Shown: positions 13,438 through 24,490 of the stretch, in pieces
How positions within the stretch are numbered: the first letter of the stretch is position 1
Layout of the letters: the number at the start of each line of letters is the position of its first letter
DNA from: Carettochelys insculpta
Lineage: Eukaryota > Chordata > Testudines > Carettochelyidae
Assembly (NCBI RefSeq): GCF_033958435.1
Contig: NC_134137.1
Location: 108,758,501-108,822,500, forward strand
Length of the DNA stretch: 64,000 nt
Reading direction: 5' to 3'
Translations under genes and position numbers: made by a program
The notes under the pieces: generated by a model
Told to the model about the DNA's origin: nothing
Seen by the model: the letters and a program-made list of their open reading frames with translations, nothing else
Databases searched by the model: none

Positions 13438-13520
13438 GAATTTACAAGCATTAAGGCTTTCTAAAGCATCTGTAAAGGAAGATCATTGCTTGCATTATGC
13501 ATCCACACTAGGGAGAATAG

Positions 13521-14081
13521 TAACAGAGAGGTAGCCGTGTTAGTCTGCAGCTCCAAGAACAACAAGAAGTCTTGTGGCACCTTATAGACTACCAGATATT
13601 TTGGAGCATAAGCTTTTGTGAGCAAAGACCCGCTTCATCAGATGCATGAGTGGGGGTGGGGGGGAGGCTTCAGAAGGGTATTTAAAGAATGGGGTCCCAG
13701 TAAAAGGGAGGGCCGCAGCTGACAAGGTCTATTCAGCAAGGTGGAAATGGTCCATTTTCAATAGTACGTATCAAAAGAGGCAAAAACAAGTCAGATGAGA
13801 CAGGGGGATGTGAGCCATTGTCAGAGTCTAATGGGGAGATATTAACACCCAGGGCAGAGAAGCTGTTTTTGTAAGCTGCGAGCCACTCCATCTCTGTTTA
13901 ATCCTTGGTTAATGGAGTCAAATTTGCAAATAAATTGCAGCTCAGAGATTTCTGCCTCCATTTTATTTTTGAGATTTCTTTGTTTCAGGACTGCCACCCT
14001 TAAATCTGTTACTGAGTGTCCAGGGATATTGAAGTGTTCCCCCACAGGCTTCTGTACATTACCGTTCCTGATGTCCGAGAG
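13521..14081 (-). mobile_element. Penelope-like element, 5'-truncated, with 12-bp target-site duplication
   Basis: A minus-strand PLE copy of 561 bp. Its complete 3' tail is at the left (+ strand AACAGAGAGGTAGCCGTG). The right half encodes the end of the GIY-YIG domain (GHSVTDLRVAVLKQR, then FICKFDSINQGLNRDG). The same 12-mer, TAGGGAGAATAG, stands at 13509-13520 and 14082-14093. This is a perfect target-site duplication and defines both ends. Unlike most copies here it has no inverted partner segment. It belongs to the subfamily with the GGAGCATAAGCTTTTGTG tail motif. Confidence 0.85.
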
Positions 14082-14093
14082 TAGGGAGAATAG

Positions 14094-15651
14094 GGGAACT
14101 TGATACTCCCTTTATTCTCCTGCATGAGTTACAACTCTCCATACCTCACAGTGCAATGGGAGAGGCCATTGCTTCTCAACCAGAGGGAAATGAGTGATCA
14201 GCGGCATGAATGGACCAAAGCTTTGATTGTTCTTGGCACTGGTCAGAGTAGAGAGTTAGGTATTCTGCTAGTGCTAGTGAAAAGTAACAGATTACTCTCA
14301 CCCTTCAGACAGATAGGTTGTTCCTCCCCTTGCATGGTGAGATATGGAGGATGTAAAAGAAACAGTGGGCTCTCAAAAGTCCCAGTTTTTCTTCTTTGCA
14401 TCTGGCTCTGATACAGTTTGGTGTCCATGCAGAACTCAGTCAGGATATTTCATCCATTGATCAGGCCAAATCTCTATTTTTTGGGATGAGAGAAACCAGA
14501 ACACGCTATGGCGAAAGGGTAACATATTTGTTTATCCAGTGCTCCATGAGACCCTGATCTCCAGGTGCAACTGTAGTATAAATATAATAGTTGCAAAATT
14601 TTGGTGAACTCAGCTATGCTGGAGCTTCTCCAGGAGCTTTGCCTGGAGTCCTGCCATGAAGCAGCATAGAAACACATGGCAGTATTTTGTAGCCAGAGAC
14701 ACTGAATCCTCCATTTGAGTATCAGGTGCCCAGTTTAACCACAGTGATAGATTAGAGAAGCCAGTGACTAGTCATTCTGTTTGCCATTACTCTGAAAGGC
14801 AAGCTTGGAAATTAGTTCACATATCCATACAGGAGCCATATTATCTTTGTTCTGAGGAAAAGATTATTGTGACAGCTCTAGAAATCTTTCTGGTCAAAGT
14901 AAGCTCTCCTTTCTACAGTTGGAAGGCAATAGTGTTCTCATTGTTTTGTTCTAACCTTCGGAAGGTTGTGGCGTAAATGGCATTCCTGGAGTTCTGAAGA
15001 TATAGCTCAAGAATATAGACTGTATGTGCTGATTGTACCCTGTTCATCTCATTCTTTCCAAAAGACGTAGGGCCTCAAGATTGCTGCACTTGGTGGCTTG
15101 CTAGGTATCTGGCAAACATTTCATAAAAGTCACAAGAGGCACTGGGGGAATGTATATGAGCCTCACCTGAAGAAGGTTTGCAAAAGTAAGTTTTCATTCT
15201 TCTGCAAAAGCCTCCTTTGCTAGGAAGGTGCTGCCAGGTGTGTTCCACGTAATACCTTTGATTATGAAGCTTTTGCTTTATATGGCGGGAACTTCAGTTC
15301 CAGCCTACTATTCTGCCAATTAAACTCTACTAATCCTTTCTCTCCCTACTTCTGAGATTCACTGCTTGCAATTTCCCACAGCTAATGAACGCAGGGAGAA
15401 GCAGTACACAGAATGAGATATTTCTTTCTTGATAATTTTCTTTAGCAGCTTCTCTCCAAATTCAACCTACTCTAGAAATGTGGTAAATTACCAGAATTTA
15501 AAATAAATGTTTTCTTTAAAGGGTGACTAAGATGTATAGAATATCCTGCACAACCCACAGAAATGATCCTTCCAGCTTGATCAACAGAGTTGGGCTCATG
15601 GAGCTCATGTTATTGTGCTAACAATAGCTGGATAGAGAGCCCTCTGAAGTA
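14094..15651. other. Unassigned intronic DNA with an exon-like segment
   Basis: No repeat family recognised. Within it, 15071-15185 is open for 38 codons (GLKIAALGG to HLKKVCK) and is followed by GTAAGTTTT. Its phases (0 in, 1 out) cannot be inserted between exon 2 and exon 3 alone, and its acceptor is poor, so it is not called as an exon. Confidence 0.35.
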
Positions 15652-15750
15652 GTGGCTAGGGCTGGAGCTTACAGCACCAGCACAGATTCCACTAGCCCAT
15701 GTCTGTTAACCAGGCTGAGACGCTCACTTCTGTGGGCTGTGTAGACATAT
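15652..15750. mobile_element. Possible PIF/Harbinger MITE fragment
   Basis: A short segment runs from GGCTAGGGCTGGAGC to GGGCTGTGTAGACATA. The second end resembles the GGCTATGTCTACAC-type termini of the Harbinger MITEs elsewhere in the window, but in the wrong relative orientation for a complete element. It is probably a fragment. Confidence 0.3.
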
Positions 15751-16685
15751 TTGTAGTTCTTATTAAATTAAATTTACTTTATATCATATTATCTTAATGC
15801 CAGAAGAGGTTGCTGAAGAGTTTATGTAGCTGAAGAAGAACTTTTCTGCTGGCCTGAGGTGAAGGGCAGAGCTTAGTGCTGAAGCCTCCAGCAACAGCAC
15901 TGGGCTATCTCTGAATTCTACAAGGAGGGGCCATTAGGTAGTTCATGAGGAATGAATGGAAACATTGCTAACAGAAAATTTTCAGGTGAGAGATTTCTTG
16001 ATTTGAATGTGCGGGCAAGGAATAAAGAAAAGTTCAAGGGTTACAAAATCTCTAACATTTTATTCCTAAAGAAAATATTGTCTTGAATGTTAGCTGTACA
16101 GTTTAAAAGAGAGAACAAATTTGAACCAATTTCTACTGCAAAGTCAAATTTGTAAGCCAAACGTTATGGGAGTAAGGTAGCTTGGTAATTCTGTCATTTC
16201 TTTCAGTGGTCTTGTTTAGTGGCAAACCAACAAGAACACACTCAGAACTTGACTGTTACCTTTTACTTAAAGTTCTGCCACATGAAACTCTTCCTTTACA
16301 TCCCCTCAGCATAAGGAAACAAGTCCTAGAGACCTATCTGAGCCTTGTTAGCTAATGCTGAATGTTATCACAAACAGATCCTATGTACCATTGAATTGAT
16401 TCATTCATGTCAGAAGTCAAAATTGAAAATCACAGCTTCAAAGGTGGAGATGTATTGTCATTATGGTGTGAGGATGAGCTTCTTTGCTGTCAGTTAGCAG
16501 TATGGTGTGTTTTCTGGACTTTCAGATTAGAGTCCAAGAGTTGATCCGATCTGACTGTGCCCAGTGAGCAGAGTCCAAATGAATATTTCTTGTAGTTTTC
16601 CCCTTCAGTTTTCACAACTGGGTGATTTAGAGGCCAGTATTTACTTATTGGTATCTTTGAGGTGTATGGATTTTGTTAACAATAT

Positions 16686-17262
16686 CGTAGAACCGCAAAG
16701 ATTCAGTCACCAGTGTTATGGATTGACCAATCAACTGGACTCCAGGTGAAACTGGAAGTAAACAATCAGGCTGAAGCAGAGACTTGATCCCCGACCCCCC
16801 CCGCCCTCCCCCGCAAAAAGGAAAAATAAAAGCCAAAAGAGCAAACACTGTACAGTGCTTGTATTGCATCTTAAAGGAGGGCACATCTGAGCTGCCTGTC
16901 TCCCTGCCCCCTCCCAGTGTGTGGGCAGCCACTGATAGTAAGACACTGGGGCTGCCAGCCTAAGGCAGTTGGAGGCAGCCAGCAAAACAGGAGCATCCCT
17001 GGGGTCTTCATTGCTTTCAGCCCTGCCCTGGCTGGGAAAGGGCTGTGAGCTGTTTTTACACACACCACTGCTGGGAGGGGGACAAGCTTGTAAACTCATG
17101 TGAGGCCTGACTAGGGAGCTCAGCAGCTGCTGAAGTCTGGCCTAGAGTATCAGCTGCTGGATCTGGAGCCCAAACTATGCTTTGTTCAGAGTTGCAAACA
17201 TTTCAGAGTTACAGGCAGCCTCCATTCTTGCGGTGTGCCTCACCGTGAGGGTCTGGTGCAGT
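16686..17262. mobile_element. Tigger/mariner-like MITE
   Basis: The left end (GTAGAACCGCAAAGATTC) and the reverse complement of the right end (TACTGCACCAGACCCTCACG) resemble the TACAGTAGAACCTC-type terminus of a pogo/Tigger-like family known to me from turtles. Near the right end, TTCAGAGTTGCAAACATTTC is typical of that family. The interior is partly GC-rich (16780-17100) and has no transposase. Boundaries are approximate because the terminal repeats are diverged. Confidence 0.5.
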
Positions 17263-17412
17263 AGCACTGCCTGCTGAGGCCAGGTAGCAAGAAAGTGACA
17301 TAAAAAGGTGTGCTTGTACTTACAAAAGAAATAAAAATAAAATTACCAATGATTTTTGAATGATGAAGCTTTTCTAAGGGAAAAATCTGAAAAGATAAAT
17401 ATATATTGTATA

Positions 17413-18214
17413 TTGGGGGTGTGGAATCTGTAGCCTGCAGGCTGATCCAGCTCATTGCTTCATTTGAGCCAACCTGTGGCAAGTCTCTGCAAAGCCTGTC
17501 CCTGCAGCACCAAGGCAGAGAAGCAACTGGGGAAGCTCTGTATGCTGCACCTGCCCCTTGTGTCAGCTCCAAAGCTCCCATGGGTTCAGAACTGCAGCCA
17601 ATGGAAGCTGTGAAGGCGGGAGCTATGGGTACAGGCAGCGCCCACTGCACAGAGCCGCCTGGTCCTTTTGCTTAGGGACCAGACATGGTGAAAACTTCAG
17701 GGGCCAGCGCAGAGCCAGGGCAGGCAGGGAGCTTGAGGTAAGCTCCATCTAGCAGGAGCTCAGATACTGAACCTCCTTCTGCGCTCTAACCCTCTGACTC
17801 AGGTTGGAATCACCTCCCATGCCCTAACTTCCTCCCAGAGCCTGCACCCCCGCTCACATCCCAACCCCACCCTCCTCCCGCATTCACATTCTCTCCTGGA
17901 GCCTGCGCCCCAAAGCTCCTCCTGTACTCCATCCCCCTCTCCAACCCCATCCTGAGCTCACTACTGCACTCCAAGCCCCTTTAGCCTGGTCTGGAGCCTC
18001 CTCTTGCACCCCAGAGTTCACACTCCTCCCCAGCTGGAGCCCTCTTACACCTGTATCCCCTCTGACACCTGAACCTTCATTTCTGGCCTCACCTTGGAGA
18101 CTAGGGGGAGCCCTGAGCACCATCCCACCCAGCACCCATGGGGCTGTATGGCTCCCAACTTATTTTATTTCTGTGGTTCATTGGCCACAGTAGAGAAGAT
18201 GTTCCCCACCTCAG
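17413..18214. mobile_element. Non-autonomous hAT-like element with C-rich minisatellite core
   Basis: The left end (GGGGGTGTGGAATCTGTAGCC) and the right end (complement of GAGGTGGGGAACATCTTC) resemble hAT termini of the CAGGGGTGGGGAAC type. About 17770-18110 is a degenerate C-rich repeat built on CTCC-GGAGCCTGC-CCCC units. The 8-mers next to the ends agree at about five positions, consistent with a decayed hAT duplication. Open frames across this core on both strands are by-products of its composition. Confidence 0.5.
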
Positions 18215-18891
18215 TGATGTAGTATTCTTTATAGTGCTTGTTCATTATTCTTTGTTTCCAGATCCTTTCACCCTGAGCAAACTAAAGGTTTAGTTCCTTA
18301 GCTTGACTTTGTGTATTCTTAGCCTCACTGTTTCTTCCCACCATGTACCCCACCATGTGTTGCATTAGAATTACGCTTTTACAGCTTTTTTACTTTTGTG
18401 TCAAATCTATTGCAAAATATATCTATACAGTTGAATGGTTATTTTGATTAAGAAACAAAAACAAAATAAGCAAGACTTGCTCGTGCTGCATAAAAACAGC
18501 TAAAATAGTCCTTTTTAGTTATATTTTTATCTTGTGTGTTTTAGGCGATGCTATTCTGTTTTGGAAGTGGGATGCTATACCATCCTGAGGGGAGAATTAA
18601 GGGACATTGTAACTCACAAACTGCTATATCCATTGTAAGTGTTCTGTGTCCCAGGGGAATAAGGAGGGACTGGCATGAGGGGCAAACTGCATATATCTTG
18701 CTTTGTATGAAGAGAGCCATTGCAAACTGTTGGAGATGTGTCAGTAAGGAAGAAGAGCAGAATAAGGACCTGTGTTGTTGGCAGTAGACCAAAAAGCTTG
18801 TCTGTTTGATGGTCTTCACCAAGCATGTAGTTCATTATGGGTGAAATGCATGCTTGAAGTTTGTATTCTAGATCTTGGTTGGGTGATAAAT

Positions 18892-19100
18892 CAGGGTGGG
18901 CCTGGATCCTTGGATCTAGCCTGCGAGGCTTTGGGCTCCACCTTCCAGAGCAGGAAGCCTGAACTCACTCTCCAGAGCTGGGAGCTCTCCATGTAGCTGA
19001 AATATCAGTGCCAGCTCACCACTCCGTTTGTGGGCAGGTGATCTCCAAGCCTCTCAGGCTGGATCCAGTCAATCCAAGGCCAGATCTGGCCTTCAGGCTG
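18892..19100. mobile_element. hAT-derived fragment
   Basis: The sequence begins CAGGGTGGGCCTGGATCC and continues with GGATCTAGCCTGCGAGGC and GGCTTTGGGCTCC. These are characteristic of hAT-type elements with GGATCCGGCC blocks. The right end was not found; the GC-rich stretch continues to about 19300 and may belong to the same element. Confidence 0.4.
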
Positions 19101-19794
19101 TGCCTGGCAGGGGAGGGAAGTGGCTCTGCATACAGCTGTTATCCCTCCCCCTGCCTGGGGGAACAGCAATGCTGGGAAGTGCTCCTTTGGAGGCTTTTCC
19201 ACAGCTGCTCCCATTGGTCTTTGGTGGCAGATGTTGTCAAAGGCTTTCTGTGCAGACATCATTGCTGTACCTTGTTTTGGCTGGAGGGACTGCTTCATGA
19301 ACCTCATGAAGTGATTCCACTACCCAACCAAAAGTATTTGTTCCTAGTCCCTATTGGCCTGATGAGTGGAAAAACTGGTTTCTGCAATTGAACCCAAATC
19401 CTTTGCATGATTGTGTGAAACACTAATTACAGGGAACTGGCCAGATCCACTGTGCTGACAAGTTGAATTATGTTTTCATTAGGGTCAAATACACAGCTTG
19501 TTTCATCTATTCTGAAATAGATGGGGTTCTTTGTTAGGACTATGTGACATAAATAATGCAGGTTGACAGACTAAATACTACAGTAAACATCTTAACTGTA
19601 TTAAAATGATTAGCTCTCATGAAAGGTATGGTAACGTGGCTGGAGCGTACACAATTATTTCCACTGTTGGCATGTATGCAAGCATAATTGGGCACCAATC
19701 CTTTTGGATACATTTATGAACCACTAATTAGAATAACTGATGAGGGAAGTAAAATAATGATAGTGATAGAACAGCAGATATTTTTCTATTCATA

Positions 19795-20186
19795 TGCTCG
19801 GTTTACAGAGGCCTATAATGCCAACAGCTTCATGGAAATGAACAGTGTCACAATTGCAAATGGCTGCTCATTAGCATAATCACACAGCTAATTGGCATAG
19901 CTGCACGAGATCTCTCTGCCAGCAGAGGTTGCTGCCGGCAGTACACAGGCCATGTAGCTGTGCCTTTGCCAGCAAAAACCCCTTTTTTCAGGTGTAAGGG
20001 GCTGGCGACGGGGGAGGGGTTTGCTGGAAGAGGCACATCTACATGATCTGCTTTCTGATGTCTGGGAGATCTTGTGTGACTATGCTAATTAGTGGCATGA
20101 TTATGCTAATGAGCAGCCATTTGCAATGTCAAGAATGCTCATTTCCATGAAGATGCTGGCACTGCAGGCCTGTGTAGACCCAGCCA
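19795..20186. mobile_element. Foldback MITE with long inverted arms
   Basis: The left arm (about 19795-19890) and the right arm (about 20065-20186) are inverted copies of each other over more than 100 bp. Shared landmarks are TTGCAAATGGCTGCTCATTA, AGCTTCATGGAAATGA against ATCTTCATGGAAATGA, and an outer GGTCTACACAGGCCT-type end. The outer end TGGCTGGGTCTACACAGG matches the Harbinger-style terminus used by other MITEs here. There is no coding capacity, and the target-site duplication is not clear. Confidence 0.65.
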
Positions 20187-21000
20187 TACAGTATAAATTT
20201 TCCTTGTTTTTAAACTGAGCTGGTTATTCTTTCAACAGTTGTCTTGGGAAACTAGAACATTTTTTTTTTCCCAAGCCAATTAGCTAATGAAATGCTTTGC
20301 ACCAGGAAAGTCAGTTACTAGTGTGATTATTTAACTGTGATATTCAGATAATAGGAGCGCACATTTCCTACAGGACGCAGCTGTGAATGATTGATGATTG
20401 TTTCATTGTTCAGCTTTCACTTATTTTACATATAACCTTCCCTGTTTATTCAGTAGTCCAGTTTATTGTGAAAGTGGTGCCACCCACAGCTGCTGAACAG
20501 ATTTACATCTTCTAGTAAAATTTTGAGGCCTTCGTGGCAGAATTTGATCTTCTTTCAAGTGGAAACATATTTGGCTAAAGTGATTCCATCTTATTTTATG
20601 TCTATTTGATGTAGTTGAGCCTGTGAGACCTAGCTGATGTTGAATAGTTGAATCGTCATGTTTTGGCTTTAGTCTTGTTTTTGTTAGTGGCTTGGGAAGG
20701 GTATAGAAGAGAGTCTGCAGGTGTGGCTACATCATGCTATCTCATGGGTCTACTAAAGTAGTGTTTATACTTCTAAACCCAATTGCTGACAGTGCTTCCT
20801 ATGTGTTGCTTATGTTGGCTGCTAAGCATATTTTCCTAATTTTTGTATGGGTTTTACCCTTTCATCATTTATGAGTTGGAAAAAACCACTGAGACTCCAT
20901 GCCCATATTACCTGATACTGCATGTAAAAAGAATGGTAATGCGTTAAAAAATATTATTATGCCGCTTGGGAAAAAATGAGAGGTTTTCTTCGGTCTTGAT

Positions 21001-21215
21001 ACTGAGGCAGAAGACTGGAAACCAGGATATTTAGATTATATTTTTAGCTCTTGTTGTGTGACCTTGGGCAAATTACTTAACTACATTTTGCCTCATCATC
21101 AGTTAATTAAATTATTTTCTTACGATACAAGATTATTGTGAGGATGTATTCGTTAGTGTTTGTAAACTGTTTTGAGATTCTGTAATGGAAGATACTGCAG
21201 AATTGCAAGTTATTG
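21001..21215 (+). mobile_element. MIR-type (CORE) SINE
   Basis: The segment aligns by eye with the MIR consensus in order: GGAAACCAGG, then TTGTGTGACCTTGGGCAAAT, TACTTAACTACATTTTGCCTC, TTGTGAGGATGTATT, and GTTTGTAAACTGTTTTGAGATTC. This is an old tRNA-derived SINE with strong divergence. It has no coding potential. Confidence 0.75.
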
Positions 21216-21777
21216 CATAAAATAATTTTTATATAACTGTATTTATGTAGCTGTGATATTCAATTACACATGTATTAAAATATTTGTTTCCAAAGAAAAG
21301 TATCTGCTGTTAAGATGGTATCTTCAAATATTAAAATAAAAGTATCTTGTTTCCATCATTTAAAGCTTATTACATAGTAAGGTGGGTCGAAAAGACTTCT
21401 GATCAATTGATTCTCATATTTCTGAAACAACTGACTCAAAAACTTTAAATAACTTATAACCTTACTAAAGCCTTGATGCTGTATTCAAAATAAAATTAAT
21501 GAGCTAAGAAAACTGAAGCATCTGCAGGAAGGCTTCTGTCTGTGTAGTTGTGGTAGATTTGTATACAACACCTAACTAAATGCTTTGGACTAAAACCTCA
21601 CTTACACACAATAAGTTCTGGGATGAGGGAGTCACAAGTCAGTTGCTTGCAGCTTCCTAGCCTTGTTTCTTATTTTCTCTGTCTTCTGTCTAGTTTGGAG
21701 CAGCTATTCAGGGATCAGCAGAGTGCAAGACCTTTCAGGAATGCTTGCTTCTCTACAGCACGTTGATGGATCTGGTA

Positions 21778-21987
21778 GGCTGTTTCTACACATGCTAATA
21801 AACAGCCCAAAATATGCTAATGAGGTGCATATGTAAATTCTTGGCACCTTCATTAGTATAAGGTCACATGATTTGGAGTCCGGAAGATGCTCTTCCAGAC
21901 TTCAAAATGGCGTGTAGAAGTGTGGCCCTGGGGGGGTCTTCCGTAAGGATGTCCTCCTTCTGGAGGCCCCTTCTTCCTGAAACAGCC
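21778..21987. mobile_element. Possible PIF/Harbinger MITE
   Basis: The left end GGCTGTTTCTACACATGC resembles the Harbinger MITE terminus. The complement of the right end begins GGCTGTTTCAGGAAG, sharing nine bases. The interior (TGCTAATGAGGTGCATATG) resembles the MITE at 41123. The duplication is not visible. Confidence 0.4.
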
Positions 21988-23251
21988 GACATGTTAGTGG
22001 CATAATTACAGCTTGAGATGATTAGAAATAGCCGTAGTGTGTGGCCTGGAGTGCACTGCGTGCCAGCCAAGGATTCTCCCGTGCTGGGTGAATGCTAAGC
22101 TTGGCTGCTCACTTGAAGAAGCTTTCTGTTGCTGTTGCACAAGTGGAGAAGCACAAAGGAGCCAATGCCAGAGCCAACATCAGGCCTGTGACTTGCAAAA
22201 AAGAAAAATTGCACTGATATAAAAACAGACTTAAATTTAGTAGTGTCATCTATGCAGGCCTCTTGCAAGGAGATAGTGTTCTCATTTGTGGCACAGTCTA
22301 AATCATCAGTAAATAGTATCAGCAATGTTATGCTATTTTTATAGAGCTGCAATAATAACATGAACTGTTACTGTAAATATAACTAAACATTTATAGTTCA
22401 CGTTACTCTAGAGATACACCTCTCATGTGATAGAAAGAGAAAACTATTTGTTTTCATTTGGTGAGGATGACTACGTGTAACTCATTTGTGGCTTTATTTC
22501 ATTCTACCACTTCAGAGTTGTATAGTCATTCTTAATGTATGAAAATAAGTCTGTGTCCTGATTTCATTGTCAACAACTCAAGCATCACTTTCAAGATTTC
22601 TTATGATGGCACCAGAATCCCTTGCTGTATTAGTTGCATAATTACAGCTTGAGATTATTATGATACCTGCTCTTTTTCTTTTCTCTGCAGACTATGCCCC
22701 TCTTTTTCTTTGTAACATCCTTGCATGTACATGGATATATTTATGTTTTGCCTCTAACTTTTTAAGCAGTTCTTGAGTATTTTTGACCTCTCCTCTTTTT
22801 CCTAAACCATTTTCATGTTTGTTGCCCTTTTCCTGGAGAAGGCTAAACTGTTGGCTTATATAATTATTTAAAATCTGGCATTTGTCATTCTTTGTGTTTG
22901 ATGTTCAGATACTTATGATAAAAAGAAGAGGACACAGATGCAGGTGCATTAGAGAATTTTTTAGCTACTGAAGTCCACCTAGAACTATCATAAAATATAA
23001 ATGTTTGAAGGGAATATGTTAAAGAATGTATCATGGGATAGTATTCATGGAAAGTAACTATCTTGAGAGACTCGATTTACTGGTACTTACAAGTCAGTGG
23101 TAGTGGGATGAAGAGTACATGCTGTCTGAAAGGACAGCAAATGACAAACATTTCCAAAGCCAGTTGGTCTTCCATTTATACTTGGAAATCTATTGTGATG
23201 ATGGTTATGAAATTGGTGGGGAAAACACCACTGTGGGCATTCATTCATGCA

Positions 23252-23723
23252 TAGGGCAACCACAGTGCCCTGTCCCAAATATGCAACAGGGAGATGGTGG
23301 GGTAGTGGGGTGGCTTCTCCAAGCCCCGGGGAGCTGGGAAGGAGCTGGCAGCCACAGGCAATTCCTTGGAGCCCTGGGGAAGTGGCAGCCCATGGCAATC
23401 CCTGGGAGTCCAGGGAAGCGTCCGCCTCTGGTCATCCCCCAGCGTCCTGGGGAAGCTGCAGCCAGCAGCCACCCAGGAAGCCCCAGGGAAGCGGCAGCCC
23501 CCAGTGCTCACAGAGCCCTAGGGAAGTGGCAGCTGCCCATGCTCCACCTGGTTCCCAGAGGCTCAAGGAAGTGACTCCCACCAGCAGCTGCTGGCGGAGA
23601 AGATGGAGGAGAGGGCTGGCAAATACAGGACAATTTGTCCCTTTTAAAAATTAAGTTGGGACACCTTTTTGGTATCCCAAATAAAGGACTGTCTCACCCA
23701 GTATGGGACGGATGGTCACCCTG
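23252..23723. mobile_element. Non-autonomous hAT element with perfect 8-bp target-site duplication
   Basis: A 472-bp element flanked on both sides by TTCATGCA (23244-23251 and 23724-23731), the 8-bp duplication length expected for hAT insertions. The termini are TAGGGCAACCACAGTGCCC and, complemented from the right, CAGGGTGACCATCCGTCCC. The core (about 23330-23580) is a GC-rich degenerate tandem repeat around GGGAAGYGGCAGCC. It produces long but meaningless open frames, and no transposase is present. Mobility would have relied on an hAT transposase elsewhere. Confidence 0.85.
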
Positions 23724-24383
23724 TTCATGCAGCCGTTGGAATTACCTACAATAAGCAGTATGAATGCTTGAACTTGATTGACTATCTCCTCCTAGTGTAG
23801 GCCTAAAGCAGCAGGCACCATTGCAGTTGAGGATGCAGGGGATAAAACCAAACCTTTCCTGCCTCCTGTCAGACAGGGTGACCCTCCTGAGACACTGGGC
23901 TCATTTCCCGTTGTCCTCCTCACCACCTGCGGAAATAGCAGCAACTAGAGGAGCCTTCACAGTCTCTTGAGGTGACCAGTTACTTAGCCCTGAATTATGA
24001 ACTCCATGTAGTTTTGCAGTGTATGCCTATTGGTTGCTGGTCCATCTTAATCCTACTGCTGTCCCTACTAATGCAGCCATTCAGCTGCTGAGCCTTTACC
24101 CCTCCCCATTATTGTGCTTTCTTGCATTCTTCTTCCTGTTCCATCTCTCCTTTTGCCTTTCACCCCTTGGTTTCCTTCTCCCTTTATCTGCTTTCTTCTC
24201 TGAATCCAACAATCCCTTCCTCTCACCTACTTCAATGCCATTTAACGTTGTCTTGTGTTTGTGTGCGTGTACATGCATGTGAAACATATATTATATGACC
24301 TAGAATTAACATTGAAACCCTTCCCTGGGACTACTCGCATAATAAAGAGAAACAAGAGTTAAAGTGTTAGCATAATCGAGCCC

Positions 24384-24490
24384 TTAGACTGTAAGCTCTT
24401 TGGGGGCATGGCCTGTGTTCTCCTGTATGTGTTTGTATAGTGCCTAGCATATTTTGGATGCTATTGCTTATAAATATTAACAAAATAAAT
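24384..24490 (+). mobile_element. L2-type LINE/SINE 3' tail
   Basis: TTAGACTGTAAGCTCTTTGG, then TATAGTGCCTAGCATATTTT and an ATAAATATTAA end, match the widely shared L2-type 3' tail. It is old and non-coding. Confidence 0.6.

Noticed and set aside
17240..18135. Several open frames on both strands
   Set aside because: They fall in the C-rich core of a hAT-like element and its flank; composition artefact.
19005..19391. Overlapping frames of 90-127 codons on both strands
   Set aside because: They overlap hAT-derived GC-rich sequence, and no domain is recognised.
22681..22800. Very strong acceptor-like tract (CTTTTCTTTTCTCTGCAG) suggesting an exon start
   Set aside because: No donor follows at a plausible distance with an open frame that fits the phase chain.
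23119..23654. Two overlapping + strand open frames of 135-151 codons
   Set aside because: They span the GC-rich repeat core and edge of the hAT element and cross its target-site duplication. Not a gene.
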